Shown piece after piece: positions 1-7,456 of a stretch of 35,801 bases of DNA; the first letter of the stretch is position 1; every line of letters starts with the position of its first letter. A program made the position numbers and the translations under genes. The stretch comes from an uncultured Bacteroidales bacterium (GTDB lineage: Bacteria > Bacteroidota > Bacteroidia > Bacteroidales > F082), in assembly GCA_947164955.1 (NCBI GenBank), contig CAMUYT010000009.1:1-35801 (forward strand), in the 5' to 3' direction. Below the pieces are notes generated by a model. It searched no databases. It saw nothing but the letters and a program-made list of their open reading frames with translations, and had not been told where the DNA came from.

Positions 1-304
1 GTGCATCAAAGGCACATCGGGCATCCTGCTGATGACCTTGGACGAGGCCCAGGACCGTCGCGTGACCAACTGCATCCGCTGCGGTCGCTGCGCGATGGCC
101 TGCCCGATGGGCTTGCAGCCGTTCCTGCTCCACAAGATCGCCAAGCACAACGATTTTGACGAGACGGAGAAGAACCACATCATGGACTGCATCGAATGCG
201 GCTCGTGTGAATTCACCTGCCCCGCCAACATCCCGCTGCTCGACTACATACGCTACGGCAAGGCCAAGACCGGTGCGATTATCCGCGCCCGAAACCAAAA
301 ATAG
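1..304 (+). CDS. rnfC: RnfC, electron transport complex subunit C (3' end only)
   Basis: This is the C-terminal part of the soluble NADH/FMN- and Fe-S-carrying subunit of the Rnf complex, which moves electrons between ferredoxin and NAD+ at the cytoplasmic membrane. The reading frame is open from base 2 and stops at 302-304; the true start lies upstream of the window. Two complete 4Fe-4S ligand sets are visible, CIRCGRCAMACP followed about 40 residues later by CIECGSCEFTCP. That pair, followed directly by rnfD-G-E-A, is diagnostic of RnfC. The ATG at 32 is internal and should not be taken as the start. A 99-base spacer with an inverted repeat separates it from rnfD. Confidence 0.95.
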   Translation, partial: CIKGTSGILLMTLDEAQDRRVTNCIRCGRCAMACPMGLQPFLLHKIAKHNDFDETEKNHIMDCIECGSCEFTCPANIPLLDYIRYGKAKTGAIIRARNQK

Positions 305-316
305 TTTGTAGTTTGC

Positions 317-385
317 AGTTGTTCAGTTATTCAGTTGAAACAAACGACTAACTGAACAACTAAACAACTGATTAACTGAACAACT
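317..385. repeat. Inverted repeat with two alternative right arms between rnfC and rnfD
   Basis: AGTTGTTCAGTTA at 317-329 is perfectly complementary to two later copies of TAACTGAACAACT, at 349-361 and 373-385. The transcript could therefore form either of two 13-bp hairpins. No T-run follows, so it does not look like a terminator. It could be an mRNA processing or stability element inside the operon. Confidence 0.7.
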
Positions 386-403
386 CGAAAAAACATTTCA
401 ACA

Positions 404-1399
404 ATGAACAAATACACAATATCCGGTTCGCCGCATGTGCATTCGACGGAAAACACGAGGAAGATCATGTATCGCGTGATTCTCGCATTGGTTCCGGCCC
501 TGCTTGTGGCCATTTACTATTTCGGCTGGTATGCCTTGCGCCTCACCATCGTTTCGGTGGCAGCCTGCATGCTGACCGAATGGCTCATCCAGAAATTCCT
601 CATCAAGGGCCCTTTGACCATCAACGACGGCTCGGCCGCGCTGACGGGTCTGCTCCTTGCCTTCAACGTGCCTGCCAACCTTCCCATCTGGATGGTCATC
701 GTGGGCAGCGTCATCGCCATCGGCGTTGGCAAGATGGCTTTTGGCGGTTTGGGTAAAAACCCCTTCAACCCCGCTCTGGTAGGCCGTGTGTTCATGCTCG
801 TGTCATTCCCGACCGCCATGACCACCTGGCCGCAAGCCCAGCCCATCTTTGAGAAAGGCTTCTTCGCCGATGCCGTCACGGGTCCCACCCCACTCGGCAT
901 CTTGAAGGAATCGGGCGTTGGCACGTTGGCCGAAGCCGGCGACATGCAGTTCTTGGACATGGTTCTCGGTAACCGTGGCGGTGCCTTCGGCGAGGTTTGC
1001 GCCATCGCCCTGCTGCTCGGTGCGATTTACCTCATCTGCCGCAAGGTCATCGACCTCTGGACACCGCTGAGCATCCTGCTCACCGTGTTTGTGTTCACTG
1101 GCATTTGCCACCTCATCAACCCAGCCCAATACATCGCCCCGTGGTATCATTTGGTTTATGGCGGTCTCATCCTCGGTGCCTTCTTCATGGCCACCGACAT
1201 GGTGACCACACCCATGACCACACAAGGCAAAATCCTATTTGGCTTCGGTGTGGGTGTCATCACGGTGGTGATCCGTCTTTGGGGAGCCTATCCCGAAGGC
1301 GTTTCGTTCGCCATCCTGATCATGAACGCCCTCACGCCGCTCATCAACAAGGCCTTCAAGCCGCAAGTTTTCGGAGTCGTCAAAACCGCTAAAAAGTAA
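404..1399 (+). CDS. rnfD: RnfD, electron transport complex membrane subunit D
   Basis: RnfD is a polytopic inner-membrane subunit of the Rnf complex, homologous to NqrB, and carries a covalently attached FMN. The 331-residue product has the usual family length and many hydrophobic segments. It contains the conserved blocks NDGSAALTGLLLAFN (about residues 74-88) and GGLGKNPFNPALVGR (about 114-128). The flavinylation site lies in DAVTGPTPLG, with Thr162 as the likely FMN acceptor. Here the usual (S/T)GAT reads TGPT, with Pro in place of Ala. The ATG at 404 puts the conserved start of the family in frame. rnfG begins 5 bases after the stop, so the two are cotranscribed. Confidence 0.95.
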   Translation: MNKYTISGSPHVHSTENTRKIMYRVILALVPALLVAIYYFGWYALRLTIVSVAACMLTEWLIQKFLIKGPLTINDGSAALTGLLLAFNVPANLPIWMVIVGSVIAIGVGKMAFGGLGKNPFNPALVGRVFMLVSFPTAMTTWPQAQPIFEKGFFADAVTGPTPLGILKESGVGTLAEAGDMQFLDMVLGNRGGAFGEVCAIALLLGAIYLICRKVIDLWTPLSILLTVFVFTGICHLINPAQYIAPWYHLVYGGLILGAFFMATDMVTTPMTTQGKILFGFGVGVITVVIRLWGAYPEGVSFAILIMNALTPLINKAFKPQVFGVVKTAKK

Positions 1400-1404
1400 G
1401 TGTT

Positions 1405-1995
1405 ATGGCAAAGAAAGAATCTTCACTTAAGAATATGCTCATCGCCCTCTTCGTCATCACGGCGATTTCGGGCGGGCTCCTTGGCCTCGTCTACGGCATG
1501 ACCAAAGACGCTATCGCCGAGGTCGACTTGAAGAAGAACCAAGCCGCCATCGAAGCGGTGCTCCAGACGGGTACGCCCATCGACCGCCTCGAGGAGGCCA
1601 CCATCGACGAATTGCCCTGCAACTTAGCCTACGACGCACAAGGCAACCTGCTTGGCGCTGCCGTCAAGACCTACTCGAACGCCGGTTTCAACGGCCGCAT
1701 CGAGCTGATGGTCGGCATCCTGACCGACGGCACCATCAACGCCGTCTCGGTGCTCTCGCAAAGCGAGACCCCAGGCTTGGGCGCCAACATGGTGAACCCG
1801 AAATTCAAAGACCAATTCAACGGCAAGAACCCGAACAATGGCTACAAGCTGACCGTCAAGAAAGACGGCGGCGACGTGGACGCCATCACCGCCGCCACCA
1901 TCACCTCACGCGCCTTCAGTGGTGCCGTGCAGCTGGCCTGCGACGCTTTTGAAGCCCACAAAGCCGAATTCATGAAAGGAGGAAATGCACAATGA
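1405..1995 (+). CDS. rnfG: RnfG, electron transport complex FMN-binding subunit G
   Basis: RnfG is a single-pass membrane protein whose FMN-binding domain lies outside the cytoplasmic membrane and passes electrons within the Rnf complex. The 196-residue product has one N-terminal membrane segment (about residues 10-31). A conserved SETPGLGA motif sits at about 120-127. The flavinylation motif is DAITAATITS, with Thr165 as the likely covalent FMN site. Its stop codon overlaps the rnfE start by four bases (ATGA at 1992-1995), consistent with translational coupling. Confidence 0.95.
   Translation: MAKKESSLKNMLIALFVITAISGGLLGLVYGMTKDAIAEVDLKKNQAAIEAVLQTGTPIDRLEEATIDELPCNLAYDAQGNLLGAAVKTYSNAGFNGRIELMVGILTDGTINAVSVLSQSETPGLGANMVNPKFKDQFNGKNPNNGYKLTVKKDGGDVDAITAATITSRAFSGAVQLACDAFEAHKAEFMKGGNAQ
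1975..1982 (+). promoter_or_regulatory. Strong Shine-Dalgarno for rnfE inside rnfG
   Basis: AAAGGAGG lies nine bases before the rnfE ATG and within the last codons of rnfG. Strong Shine-Dalgarno sequences are uncommon in Bacteroidota, and other genes in this window lack one. Here it supports the overlapping start of rnfE at 1992. Confidence 0.6.
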
Positions 1996-2585
1996 GTAAC
2001 AACTTGAAAACCTTTACCAAGGGCCTCATCAAAGAGAACCCGATCTTAGTGCTACTGTTGGGCTGCTGTCCCACCCTGGCCACCACCACCAGCGCCATCA
2101 ACGGCATGTCGATGGGCTTGGCCACCACCTTCGTCCTCATCATGTCGAACTTGGTGATCTCCTTGCTCAAGAACTTCATTCCCGACAAGGTGCGCATCCC
2201 CTGCTTCATCGTCGTCATCGCTTCATTCGTGACCATCGTGCAGTTGGTAATGCAGGCTTACGTGCCCGACATCTACGAGACCCTTGGACTGTTCATCCCG
2301 CTTATTGTGGTGAACTGCATCGTTCTCGGTCGCGCTGAGGCTTTCGCCTCGAAGAACCCCGTGTGGCCTTCGATCCTCGACGGTGCCGGCATGGGCTTGG
2401 GCTTCACCCTCGCCTTGACCGTGTTGGGCTGCATCCGCGAGTTCCTCGGCAGTGGCTCGGTGTTTGGCCTCACCATCCTTCCTGAGACGGCCAACATCCT
2501 GCTCTTCATCCTGCCTCCAGGCGCTTTCATCTGCCTCGGCTTCCTTATCGCTATTGTCAACCAATTCAAGAAAGAAAATCACTAA
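1992..2585 (+). CDS. rnfE: RnfE, electron transport complex membrane subunit E
   Basis: RnfE is one of the two homologous six-helix membrane subunits (RnfA/RnfE, like NqrD/NqrE) that form the ion-translocating core. The 197-residue product shows the family signatures LLGCCPTLA (Cys25/Cys26) and PLIVVNCIVLGRAEAFA (Cys109). The cysteines in these half-helices ligate the intramembrane 2Fe-2S cluster shared with RnfA. The start is fixed by the four-base overlap with rnfG and the Shine-Dalgarno at 1975-1982. rnfA follows after three bases. Confidence 0.95.
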   Translation: MSNNLKTFTKGLIKENPILVLLLGCCPTLATTTSAINGMSMGLATTFVLIMSNLVISLLKNFIPDKVRIPCFIVVIASFVTIVQLVMQAYVPDIYETLGLFIPLIVVNCIVLGRAEAFASKNPVWPSILDGAGMGLGFTLALTVLGCIREFLGSGSVFGLTILPETANILLFILPPGAFICLGFLIAIVNQFKKENH

Positions 2586-2588
2586 GCC

Positions 2589-3191
2589 ATGAAATACCTT
2601 ATCATCATACTTTCGACCATCTTGGTCAACAACGTGATCTTCAGCCAGTTCTTGGGCATCTGCCCTTTCCTGGGCACTTCCAAGAAGACCTCTACCGCAT
2701 TGGGCATGGGTGCCGCCGTCATCTTCGTCTTGACGTTGGCCACCCTCGTGACATGGCTCACCAACCGCTACATCCTGATGCCGTTGGGCTTGGACAAGTT
2801 CATGCAGACCATCGCCTTCATCCTCATCATCGCCGCCTTGGTGCAGATGGTGGAGATCATCCTGAAGAAAATCAGTCCGTCGTTGTATACCGCTTTGGGC
2901 GTGTTCCTGCCGCTGATTACGACCAACTGCGCCGTGTTGGGCGTTTCGCTGACCGTGGTCACGAAGGAGTTCAACTATGGCGGTGTGGCCCACATGCTGA
3001 GCCTTGGCGAATCGGTGGTGTATGCCGTCGGCATCGCCTTAGGTTTCGCCATGGCCTTGATCATCTTTGCGGGCATCCGTGAGCATATCGACCTGATGGA
3101 GCCACCCAAGGGCATGAAAGGCACGCCTATCGCCCTCATCACCGCTGGCATTTTGGCTATGGCCTTCATGGGCTTTACGGGCGTGGTTTAA
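2589..3191 (+). CDS. rnfA: RnfA, electron transport complex membrane subunit A
   Basis: RnfA is the partner of RnfE in the membrane core of the Rnf ion pump. The 200-residue product contains FSQFLGICPFLG (Cys25) and PLITTNCAVLGVS (Cys114), the conserved cysteine half-helices of the family, and several hydrophobic helices. It is the last gene of the rnf operon here. No further gene follows in the same run, and a long hairpin with a T-run lies about 125 bases downstream. The gene order C-D-G-E-A matches the usual rnf order in Bacteroidales; rnfB is presumably upstream of the window. Confidence 0.95.
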   Translation: MKYLIIILSTILVNNVIFSQFLGICPFLGTSKKTSTALGMGAAVIFVLTLATLVTWLTNRYILMPLGLDKFMQTIAFILIIAALVQMVEIILKKISPSLYTALGVFLPLITTNCAVLGVSLTVVTKEFNYGGVAHMLSLGESVVYAVGIALGFAMALIIFAGIREHIDLMEPPKGMKGTPIALITAGILAMAFMGFTGVV

Positions 3192-3196
3192 GGCCT

Positions 3197-3247
3197 GCGG
3201 ACAGCTCGTCCACAGATTGCCAACTTCGCGGACAGTTCGTCCATAGA
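3197..3247. repeat. Two 20-bp direct repeats after rnfA
   Basis: GCGGACAGCTCGTCCACAGA (3197-3216) recurs as GCGGACAGTTCGTCCATAGA (3228-3247), 18 of 20 bases identical, 31 bases apart. Each copy holds a short GGAC/GTCC inverted pair. It lies in the 393-base non-coding stretch between rnfA and the first protease gene. Function unknown. Confidence 0.65.
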
Positions 3248-3316
3248 CATGTGCCCAAAACGCAGGGACTCACGTCGCCTGCTTACCAATATGCCGTCCC
3301 TACGGGACTTTGTAGG

Positions 3317-3387
3317 ACACGGATTGTACGGATGGACACGGAACATATTTTTCCGTGAAAATCCTGGCAATCCGTGTTACTTTTTTT
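3317..3387 (+). terminator. Long segmented hairpin followed by T-run, probable end of rnf transcript
   Basis: Three nested arms pair in order. ACACGGATTG (3317-3326) pairs with 3368-3377, GGAT (3330-3333) with ATCC (3361-3364), and CACGGAA (3337-3343) with TTCCGTG (3351-3357). Seven T residues follow at 3381-3387. A smaller GTCCC-TAC-GGGAC hairpin precedes it at 3296-3308. The position after rnfA suits a terminator. The structure also resembles an interspersed palindromic element, and it may be both. Confidence 0.5.
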
Positions 3388-3399
3388 GCAGCGATAAAG

Positions 3400-3465
3400 C
3401 AATACGTGATGAAGGTCACCATGGCGGACGGCACGACGTTTTCGGACAAGGTGGTGAAGGAATGA
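3400..3465 (+). pseudogene. Remnant of a T9SS-secreted protein gene (C-terminal tail only)
   Basis: Read in frame, these bases give QYVMKVTMADGTTFSDKVVKE followed by TGA, written here in two parts to show its elements: a beta-strand 'YVMKVTMADGT' and the terminal 'DKVVKE'. This is how T9SS type A sorting domains end. The reading frame upstream does not resemble such a domain; it runs back into the hairpin and T-run at 3317-3387. No start or sorting-domain PNP motif is present. I read it as the surviving tail of a deleted or disrupted gene. Its last 17 bases recur exactly at 7281-7297. It may also be chance similarity. Confidence 0.45.
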
Positions 3466-3519
3466 ACCGCCTTCAACGCCATTTCACAAAGGATTTTTTC
3501 GGTTTTAATCGATTATCTA

Positions 3520-3549
3520 ATTGATTATCAAAACAAAGTCGTAACTTTA
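3520..3549 (+). promoter_or_regulatory. Bacteroidota-type promoter for the first C25 protease
   Basis: TAACTTTA at 3542-3549 matches the -7 consensus TAnnTTTG at all but the last base. ATTG at 3520-3523 could serve as the -33 element, 18 bases upstream. The start codon lies 35 bases downstream. Confidence 0.45.
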
Positions 3550-3584
3550 CGGCTTCTTTTTGTTTTGCATCGAATCGTGACATT

Positions 3585-6500
3585 ATGAAACATACGCTAC
3601 TCACTTTAACAATGGCACTTGCGCTCAGCGCCGCCGCCTTCGGGCAAACATTCACCGTCGTCGACTCCGACCGCAACCACGTCAGCCTGCGCTTCAGCTT
3701 CGACGACTTCAGCATCGACACCGTGGTTCGCAATGGCGAACAAATGCACGCCATCGCCTCGAAAGGCATCGTCGTGCCCAACGACTACGGCTTCCCCGCC
3801 CTACCCACCTTCAACCGCTATATCGCCCTGCCGCAGGGCGCAAAAGCCATCGTTGAAGTCAGGACAAGGCGCGACGAGCGCATCGACGGCATCAACATCG
3901 TACCATCGGAAGGCGGCCAATTCGAGAACGAGCCAGAGTTGCCCTTCTTAAAGGATCCGAAAGTGTATGCTTCCAACAGCTTTTACCCCTCCGAGACCTA
4001 TTGTGTTGCCGAACCCCAGCAGTTGCGAGGCGTGGATGCCATCCACCTGGGCATCAGCCCGTTCCAATTCAACCCGGTGACGCACGAGTTGACCGTCCAC
4101 CGTGAGATGGATATTGACATCCGTTTCGAAGGCGGTAACGGCCATTTTGGCGACGACCGCCTACGCTCGCCCTATTGGGATCCCATCCTCCGAAACAACA
4201 TCCTCAACCACGAGAGCCTTGAACCCATTGACTACGACGCCCGCAAGCAACAATGGTCGCAAACCAGGGCCACTGGCTGCGAATACCTCATCATCACGCC
4301 CGACAACGACGCCTTCTATGCCGCGGCAAAGGAGCTTGCCGACTACCGCCTAAGGCAGGGCATCCTCACCAAAGTGATGCGTGTCACCGAGACTGGCGCC
4401 TACGACCATATTACATTAAGACAATGGTTCAGGGATATCTATGCCAATTGGGACATCCCTCCCGTGGCCGTTTGCCTCGTCGGCGAGAGCGGCACCAACC
4501 TGCAGCAATACGTGCCAGGTTACCGCACGCTGCATCCCATCGACGACTTCATCACATCCGACAACCCATACGCCGACATCGACGACGACCACCTGCCCGA
4601 CATCTGTTTCAGCCGCCTCATCGCCCAAAACGAGTCGGAACTGCCCGTCATCCTTGGCAAACAGATTGAATACGAGTACACCAACCCCGTCACCGACCTA
4701 TACTATTACAACCATCCGCTGACGGCATCAGGGTGGCAGGACACCAAATGGTTCCAAGTGGTCATCGCCACCATCAGCGGCTACTTGACCCTACACGGCA
4801 AGACACCCGAGCGCATCAACGAGGTCTACTCCGGCACGCAGGGCCCCAACTGGTCGACTGCCGCCAATACCTCGACCGTGGTCAACTATTTTGGTCCAAA
4901 TGGCTTAGGCTACATACCTGCCACGCCCGACGAACTAGGGGGCTGGACAGGCGGCACGGCTGACCAAGTCATCAGAGCCATCAACCATGGCGCCTATCTC
5001 ATACAACACCGCGACCACGGCTGGAACACCAAATGGTACCAACCCGAAATCTATACCACCGACTTCGGCGACATCTACAATGTGAACAAGGTGAGTTACC
5101 TTATTTCCGTCAACTGCCGCACGGGTATGTTCGACTCGTCGACCACCTGCTTCACCGAAGCCCTCCTCCGCATGACACGCGACGGCCAAAACGCCGGCAT
5201 CGTAGGCGCCATCGCCCCTGTGGGGCAGACCTATTCCTTCGCCAACGACGCCTTCCTTTGGGGTGTATGGGACCATTTCGATCCCTCCTTCCTCCCCGAC
5301 TACGGGCCTTTTGCGGACCATCCCAGCACTTGGATGCCTTCCTTTGCTTGCGTGGCAGGCAAATATTTCCTGAACACCCACGTCTTCCCCAACTCCAACG
5401 AAAGCCAGTGCACCACCATCTTCAACACCTTTCACACCCATGGCGATGCCTTCTTGAGGATTTTCACCGACATTCCACAACCCATCACCACCATCCACGA
5501 CGATAGCATTCAATGCTACGAGCCGTTCCACATCACCGCACCCGAAGGCTCGCAAATCGCCTTGACAGCGCAGTACGGACGGCAATGGCACATTGTAGCC
5601 ACGGCCACGGGCACGGGAGAGGAGCAGACGATGACCATTTCGGAAAACGTCCCCGTCCAGAACATCCACCTCACCATCACCGGAAAGAACCTCTTGCGTC
5701 ATGAGGAGGACCTCCCACTCACACCCTTCGACAGGCCTTTCGTCGTAGTCGACAGCATAGCGATGAACGATGTCGGGCTCGCGTTGCACTACAACCAGCA
5801 GGCTTTCGCCGACATCCAAATGACCAACATAGGTTTGCAGGCTTGCAATGGAGGCACTGTCACCATGACCGCAGCTTCAGAGCAACTCACCGTCACGCAA
5901 GGCGAGACCTCGTTTGGCCCCCTCCCATCAGGAACGAGCCAGTTCATCGGCGATGCCTTCCAAATCGCCCTCAGCGACGACATCCATGACTTGACCCACC
6001 TGCCCTTCACCCTCACCACCCAATTCGGAGACGAGACTTTCACCCAAGAATTCGAGATTGAAGTCATGGCGCCCAACATCACAGCCGAGTTGATCGAGAT
6101 TGACGACGCGGCAGGCAACAGCAACGGTAGACTCGACCCTGGCGAATACGCCCGTCTCATCTTCCGTGTGTCCAACACCGGCCATTATGTCGCCGAGAGC
6201 CCGCGCATCTCGTTGGCCAACAACGAAGGATACGTCCGCGTTATCACCCCCGAAACCACGATAGGCGATATGGAAGTGGACGATGTGACGACGGTCGCCT
6301 TCGACGTCTACGTCGAGTACAGTGCGGGCGAGGTGCCCTACCTCCACCTGTTGTTCCGCACTGCCATCAACGGACTGCGGTTAGAGCAAGACGTCCAATG
6401 CACGATAGGCTTCGTGATGGACAGCTTCGAAAAAGGCTTTTTCGAGCCTGACTATTGGACCAACGACCCGCTGCATCCATGGCAAATCATCAGCGGCGCA

Positions 6501-7073
6501 AACGCTCCCGACGGAGAATACAGTGCCAAGTCGGGCACCATCGACCACAGCGAGAGCTCGGAATTGACTTTGACCTTCACATCGACGGAATCGGGAAAGA
6601 TCCACTTCTTCCGCAGAGTGTCGAGCGAGGCCAACTACGACTTCCTCAACTTCTTTATTGACGACGAGGAGCGCGACAATTGGTCGGGTGAGCATTGGTG
6701 GACGGAATACGGCTATAACACCGCACCTGGGCGACACGTGTACAAATGGTCATACACCAAGGACCACTCCGTCAGCAGCGGCTCCGACTGTGCTTGGATC
6801 GACTACATCACCTTGCCGCCACATTTGGACGGCAACGACGAGCAAAGCGGTGCCCCCTTGATCGTGCATCCCAACCCCACCACCGACCAAATCACCGTCG
6901 AGCTTGAGCGCGACGGCGACTTCACCGTGAAAGTCTACGATGCCAAGGGCCAGCTTGTAGAACAGCAGCGCAACGCCAAGGTGGTCGAGCTGAAAGGCCA
7001 TCCCGCCGGGATGTACCACATCGTGGTAGAGCAGGACGGACGACGCTGGAGCAGCAGGATCATAAAGATGTAG
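3585..7073 (+). CDS. Secreted C25-family (gingipain-like) cysteine protease with T9SS sorting domain
   Basis: This is a 1162-residue surface or secreted protease. The order is: signal peptide (residues 1-21, ending AFGQ); C25 propeptide-like region (about 25-200) closing with RLRSPYWDPIL; catalytic C25 domain (about 230-600); Ig-like and spacer domains; a jelly-roll, cleaved-adhesin-like domain (about 945-1083); and a T9SS type A sorting domain from VHPNPTTDQ (about 1093) to the end. The expected catalytic pair is present: His478 in HRDHG and Cys511 in SVNCRTGMF. The sorting domain implies export through the T9SS and removal or anchoring at the cell surface. The substrate cannot be read from the sequence. 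PorU, the C25 sortase of the T9SS, is an alternative, but the adhesin and sorting domains fit a cargo protease better. Confidence 0.9.
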   Translation: MKHTLLTLTMALALSAAAFGQTFTVVDSDRNHVSLRFSFDDFSIDTVVRNGEQMHAIASKGIVVPNDYGFPALPTFNRYIALPQGAKAIVEVRTRRDERIDGINIVPSEGGQFENEPELPFLKDPKVYASNSFYPSETYCVAEPQQLRGVDAIHLGISPFQFNPVTHELTVHREMDIDIRFEGGNGHFGDDRLRSPYWDPILRNNILNHESLEPIDYDARKQQWSQTRATGCEYLIITPDNDAFYAAAKELADYRLRQGILTKVMRVTETGAYDHITLRQWFRDIYANWDIPPVAVCLVGESGTNLQQYVPGYRTLHPIDDFITSDNPYADIDDDHLPDICFSRLIAQNESELPVILGKQIEYEYTNPVTDLYYYNHPLTASGWQDTKWFQVVIATISGYLTLHGKTPERINEVYSGTQGPNWSTAANTSTVVNYFGPNGLGYIPATPDELGGWTGGTADQVIRAINHGAYLIQHRDHGWNTKWYQPEIYTTDFGDIYNVNKVSYLISVNCRTGMFDSSTTCFTEALLRMTRDGQNAGIVGAIAPVGQTYSFANDAFLWGVWDHFDPSFLPDYGPFADHPSTWMPSFACVAGKYFLNTHVFPNSNESQCTTIFNTFHTHGDAFLRIFTDIPQPITTIHDDSIQCYEPFHITAPEGSQIALTAQYGRQWHIVATATGTGEEQTMTISENVPVQNIHLTITGKNLLRHEEDLPLTPFDRPFVVVDSIAMNDVGLALHYNQQAFADIQMTNIGLQACNGGTVTMTAASEQLTVTQGETSFGPLPSGTSQFIGDAFQIALSDDIHDLTHLPFTLTTQFGDETFTQEFEIEVMAPNITAELIEIDDAAGNSNGRLDPGEYARLIFRVSNTGHYVAESPRISLANNEGYVRVITPETTIGDMEVDDVTTVAFDVYVEYSAGEVPYLHLLFRTAINGLRLEQDVQCTIGFVMDSFEKGFFEPDYWTNDPLHPWQIISGANAPDGEYSAKSGTIDHSESSELTLTFTSTESGKIHFFRRVSSEANYDFLNFFIDDEERDNWSGEHWWTEYGYNTAPGRHVYKWSYTKDHSVSSGSDCAWIDYITLPPHLDGNDEQSGAPLIVHPNPTTDQITVELERDGDFTVKVYDAKGQLVEQQRNAKVVELKGHPAGMYHIVVEQDGRRWSSRIIKM

Positions 7074-7118
7074 ACAAAAGGGAGGCATGCCCATTGGCCG
7101 CCACAAATGATTTTTTTG

Positions 7119-7126
7119 TAGTTTTG
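7119..7126 (+). promoter_or_regulatory. -7 promoter element directly before the mini-ORF
   Basis: TAGTTTTG is a perfect TAnnTTTG match. It ends five bases before the ATG at 7132, so transcription would start at or next to the start codon. The mRNA would be leaderless, or the ORF is not the functional product. Confidence 0.45.
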
Positions 7127-7131
7127 CAGGC

Positions 7132-7299
7132 ATGAAACGGTGGTTACCCATAGCGTTCCTGTCGTGCATTGTGGCGTTTTCGGCCTGCAACCGACCTGTT
7201 GAGACGCAAAATCTTGCGTCTCTACCCCGTGCCAATCCGGCGTTGCAGGTCATCGACAGCGAAGGACGCAAATGCGTCCGCAAGGTGGTGAAGGAATAA
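7132..7299 (+). CDS. Small lipoprotein-like ORF with T9SS-like tail, probably a gene relic
   Basis: The 55-codon ORF begins with a convincing lipoprotein signal peptide: KR at residues 2-3, a hydrophobic core, and the lipobox FSAC with Cys19. It ends GRKCVRKVVKE, which resembles the end of a T9SS sorting domain. The middle consists largely of two hairpin-forming sequences (7201-7222 and 7264-7279). A lipoprotein signal and a T9SS tail with nothing between them suggest that a larger gene collapsed by internal deletion and took up palindromic repeats. Its last 17 coding bases match those of the remnant at 3400-3465. Alternatively it is a genuine tiny lipoprotein. The rest of the 383-base gap between the two protease genes holds no other gene I can support. 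Confidence 0.4.
   Translation: MKRWLPIAFLSCIVAFSACNRPVETQNLASLPRANPALQVIDSEGRKCVRKVVKE
7201..7279. repeat. Two palindromic hairpins, one of the GAGACGC family
   Basis: GAGACGCAA (7201-7209) pairs with TTGCGTCTC (7214-7222) around a 4-base loop. GGACGCA (7264-7270) pairs with TGCGTCC (7273-7279) around a 2-base loop. The first has the same core as the hairpins at 18420-18447 and 29039-29058. Confidence 0.7.
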
Positions 7300-7385
7300 A
7301 ACGGCCTCTCATCGGGGCATTTGGGGGAACTAAAACCCAAAAAATCACGCTGTAACGAAAAAAACTGCATTTCGCAGAGAAAAAG

Positions 7386-7416
7386 TTTCACAATCCAAAA
7401 AAAGTGCGTATCTTTA
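7386..7416 (+). promoter_or_regulatory. Bacteroidota-type promoter for the second C25 protease
   Basis: TATCTTTA at 7409-7416 matches TAnnTTTG except at the last base. TTTC at 7386-7389, 19 bases upstream, is a plausible -33 element. The ATG at 7457 follows after a 40-base leader. Confidence 0.45.
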
Positions 7417-7456
7417 CGCGTTTTTTATTTTATAATTTGGTATAAAACAACAGCCT

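Noticed and set aside
3249-3524. 91-codon open frame after rnfA
   Set aside because: It crosses the hairpin and T-run, is out of frame with the T9SS-like tail, and shows no protein-like features.
3585-7073. Calling the first protease PorU (the T9SS sortase)
   Set aside because: Same C25 family, but it has an adhesin-type domain and a sorting domain and sits with two similar cargo-like proteases; nothing specific to PorU is visible.
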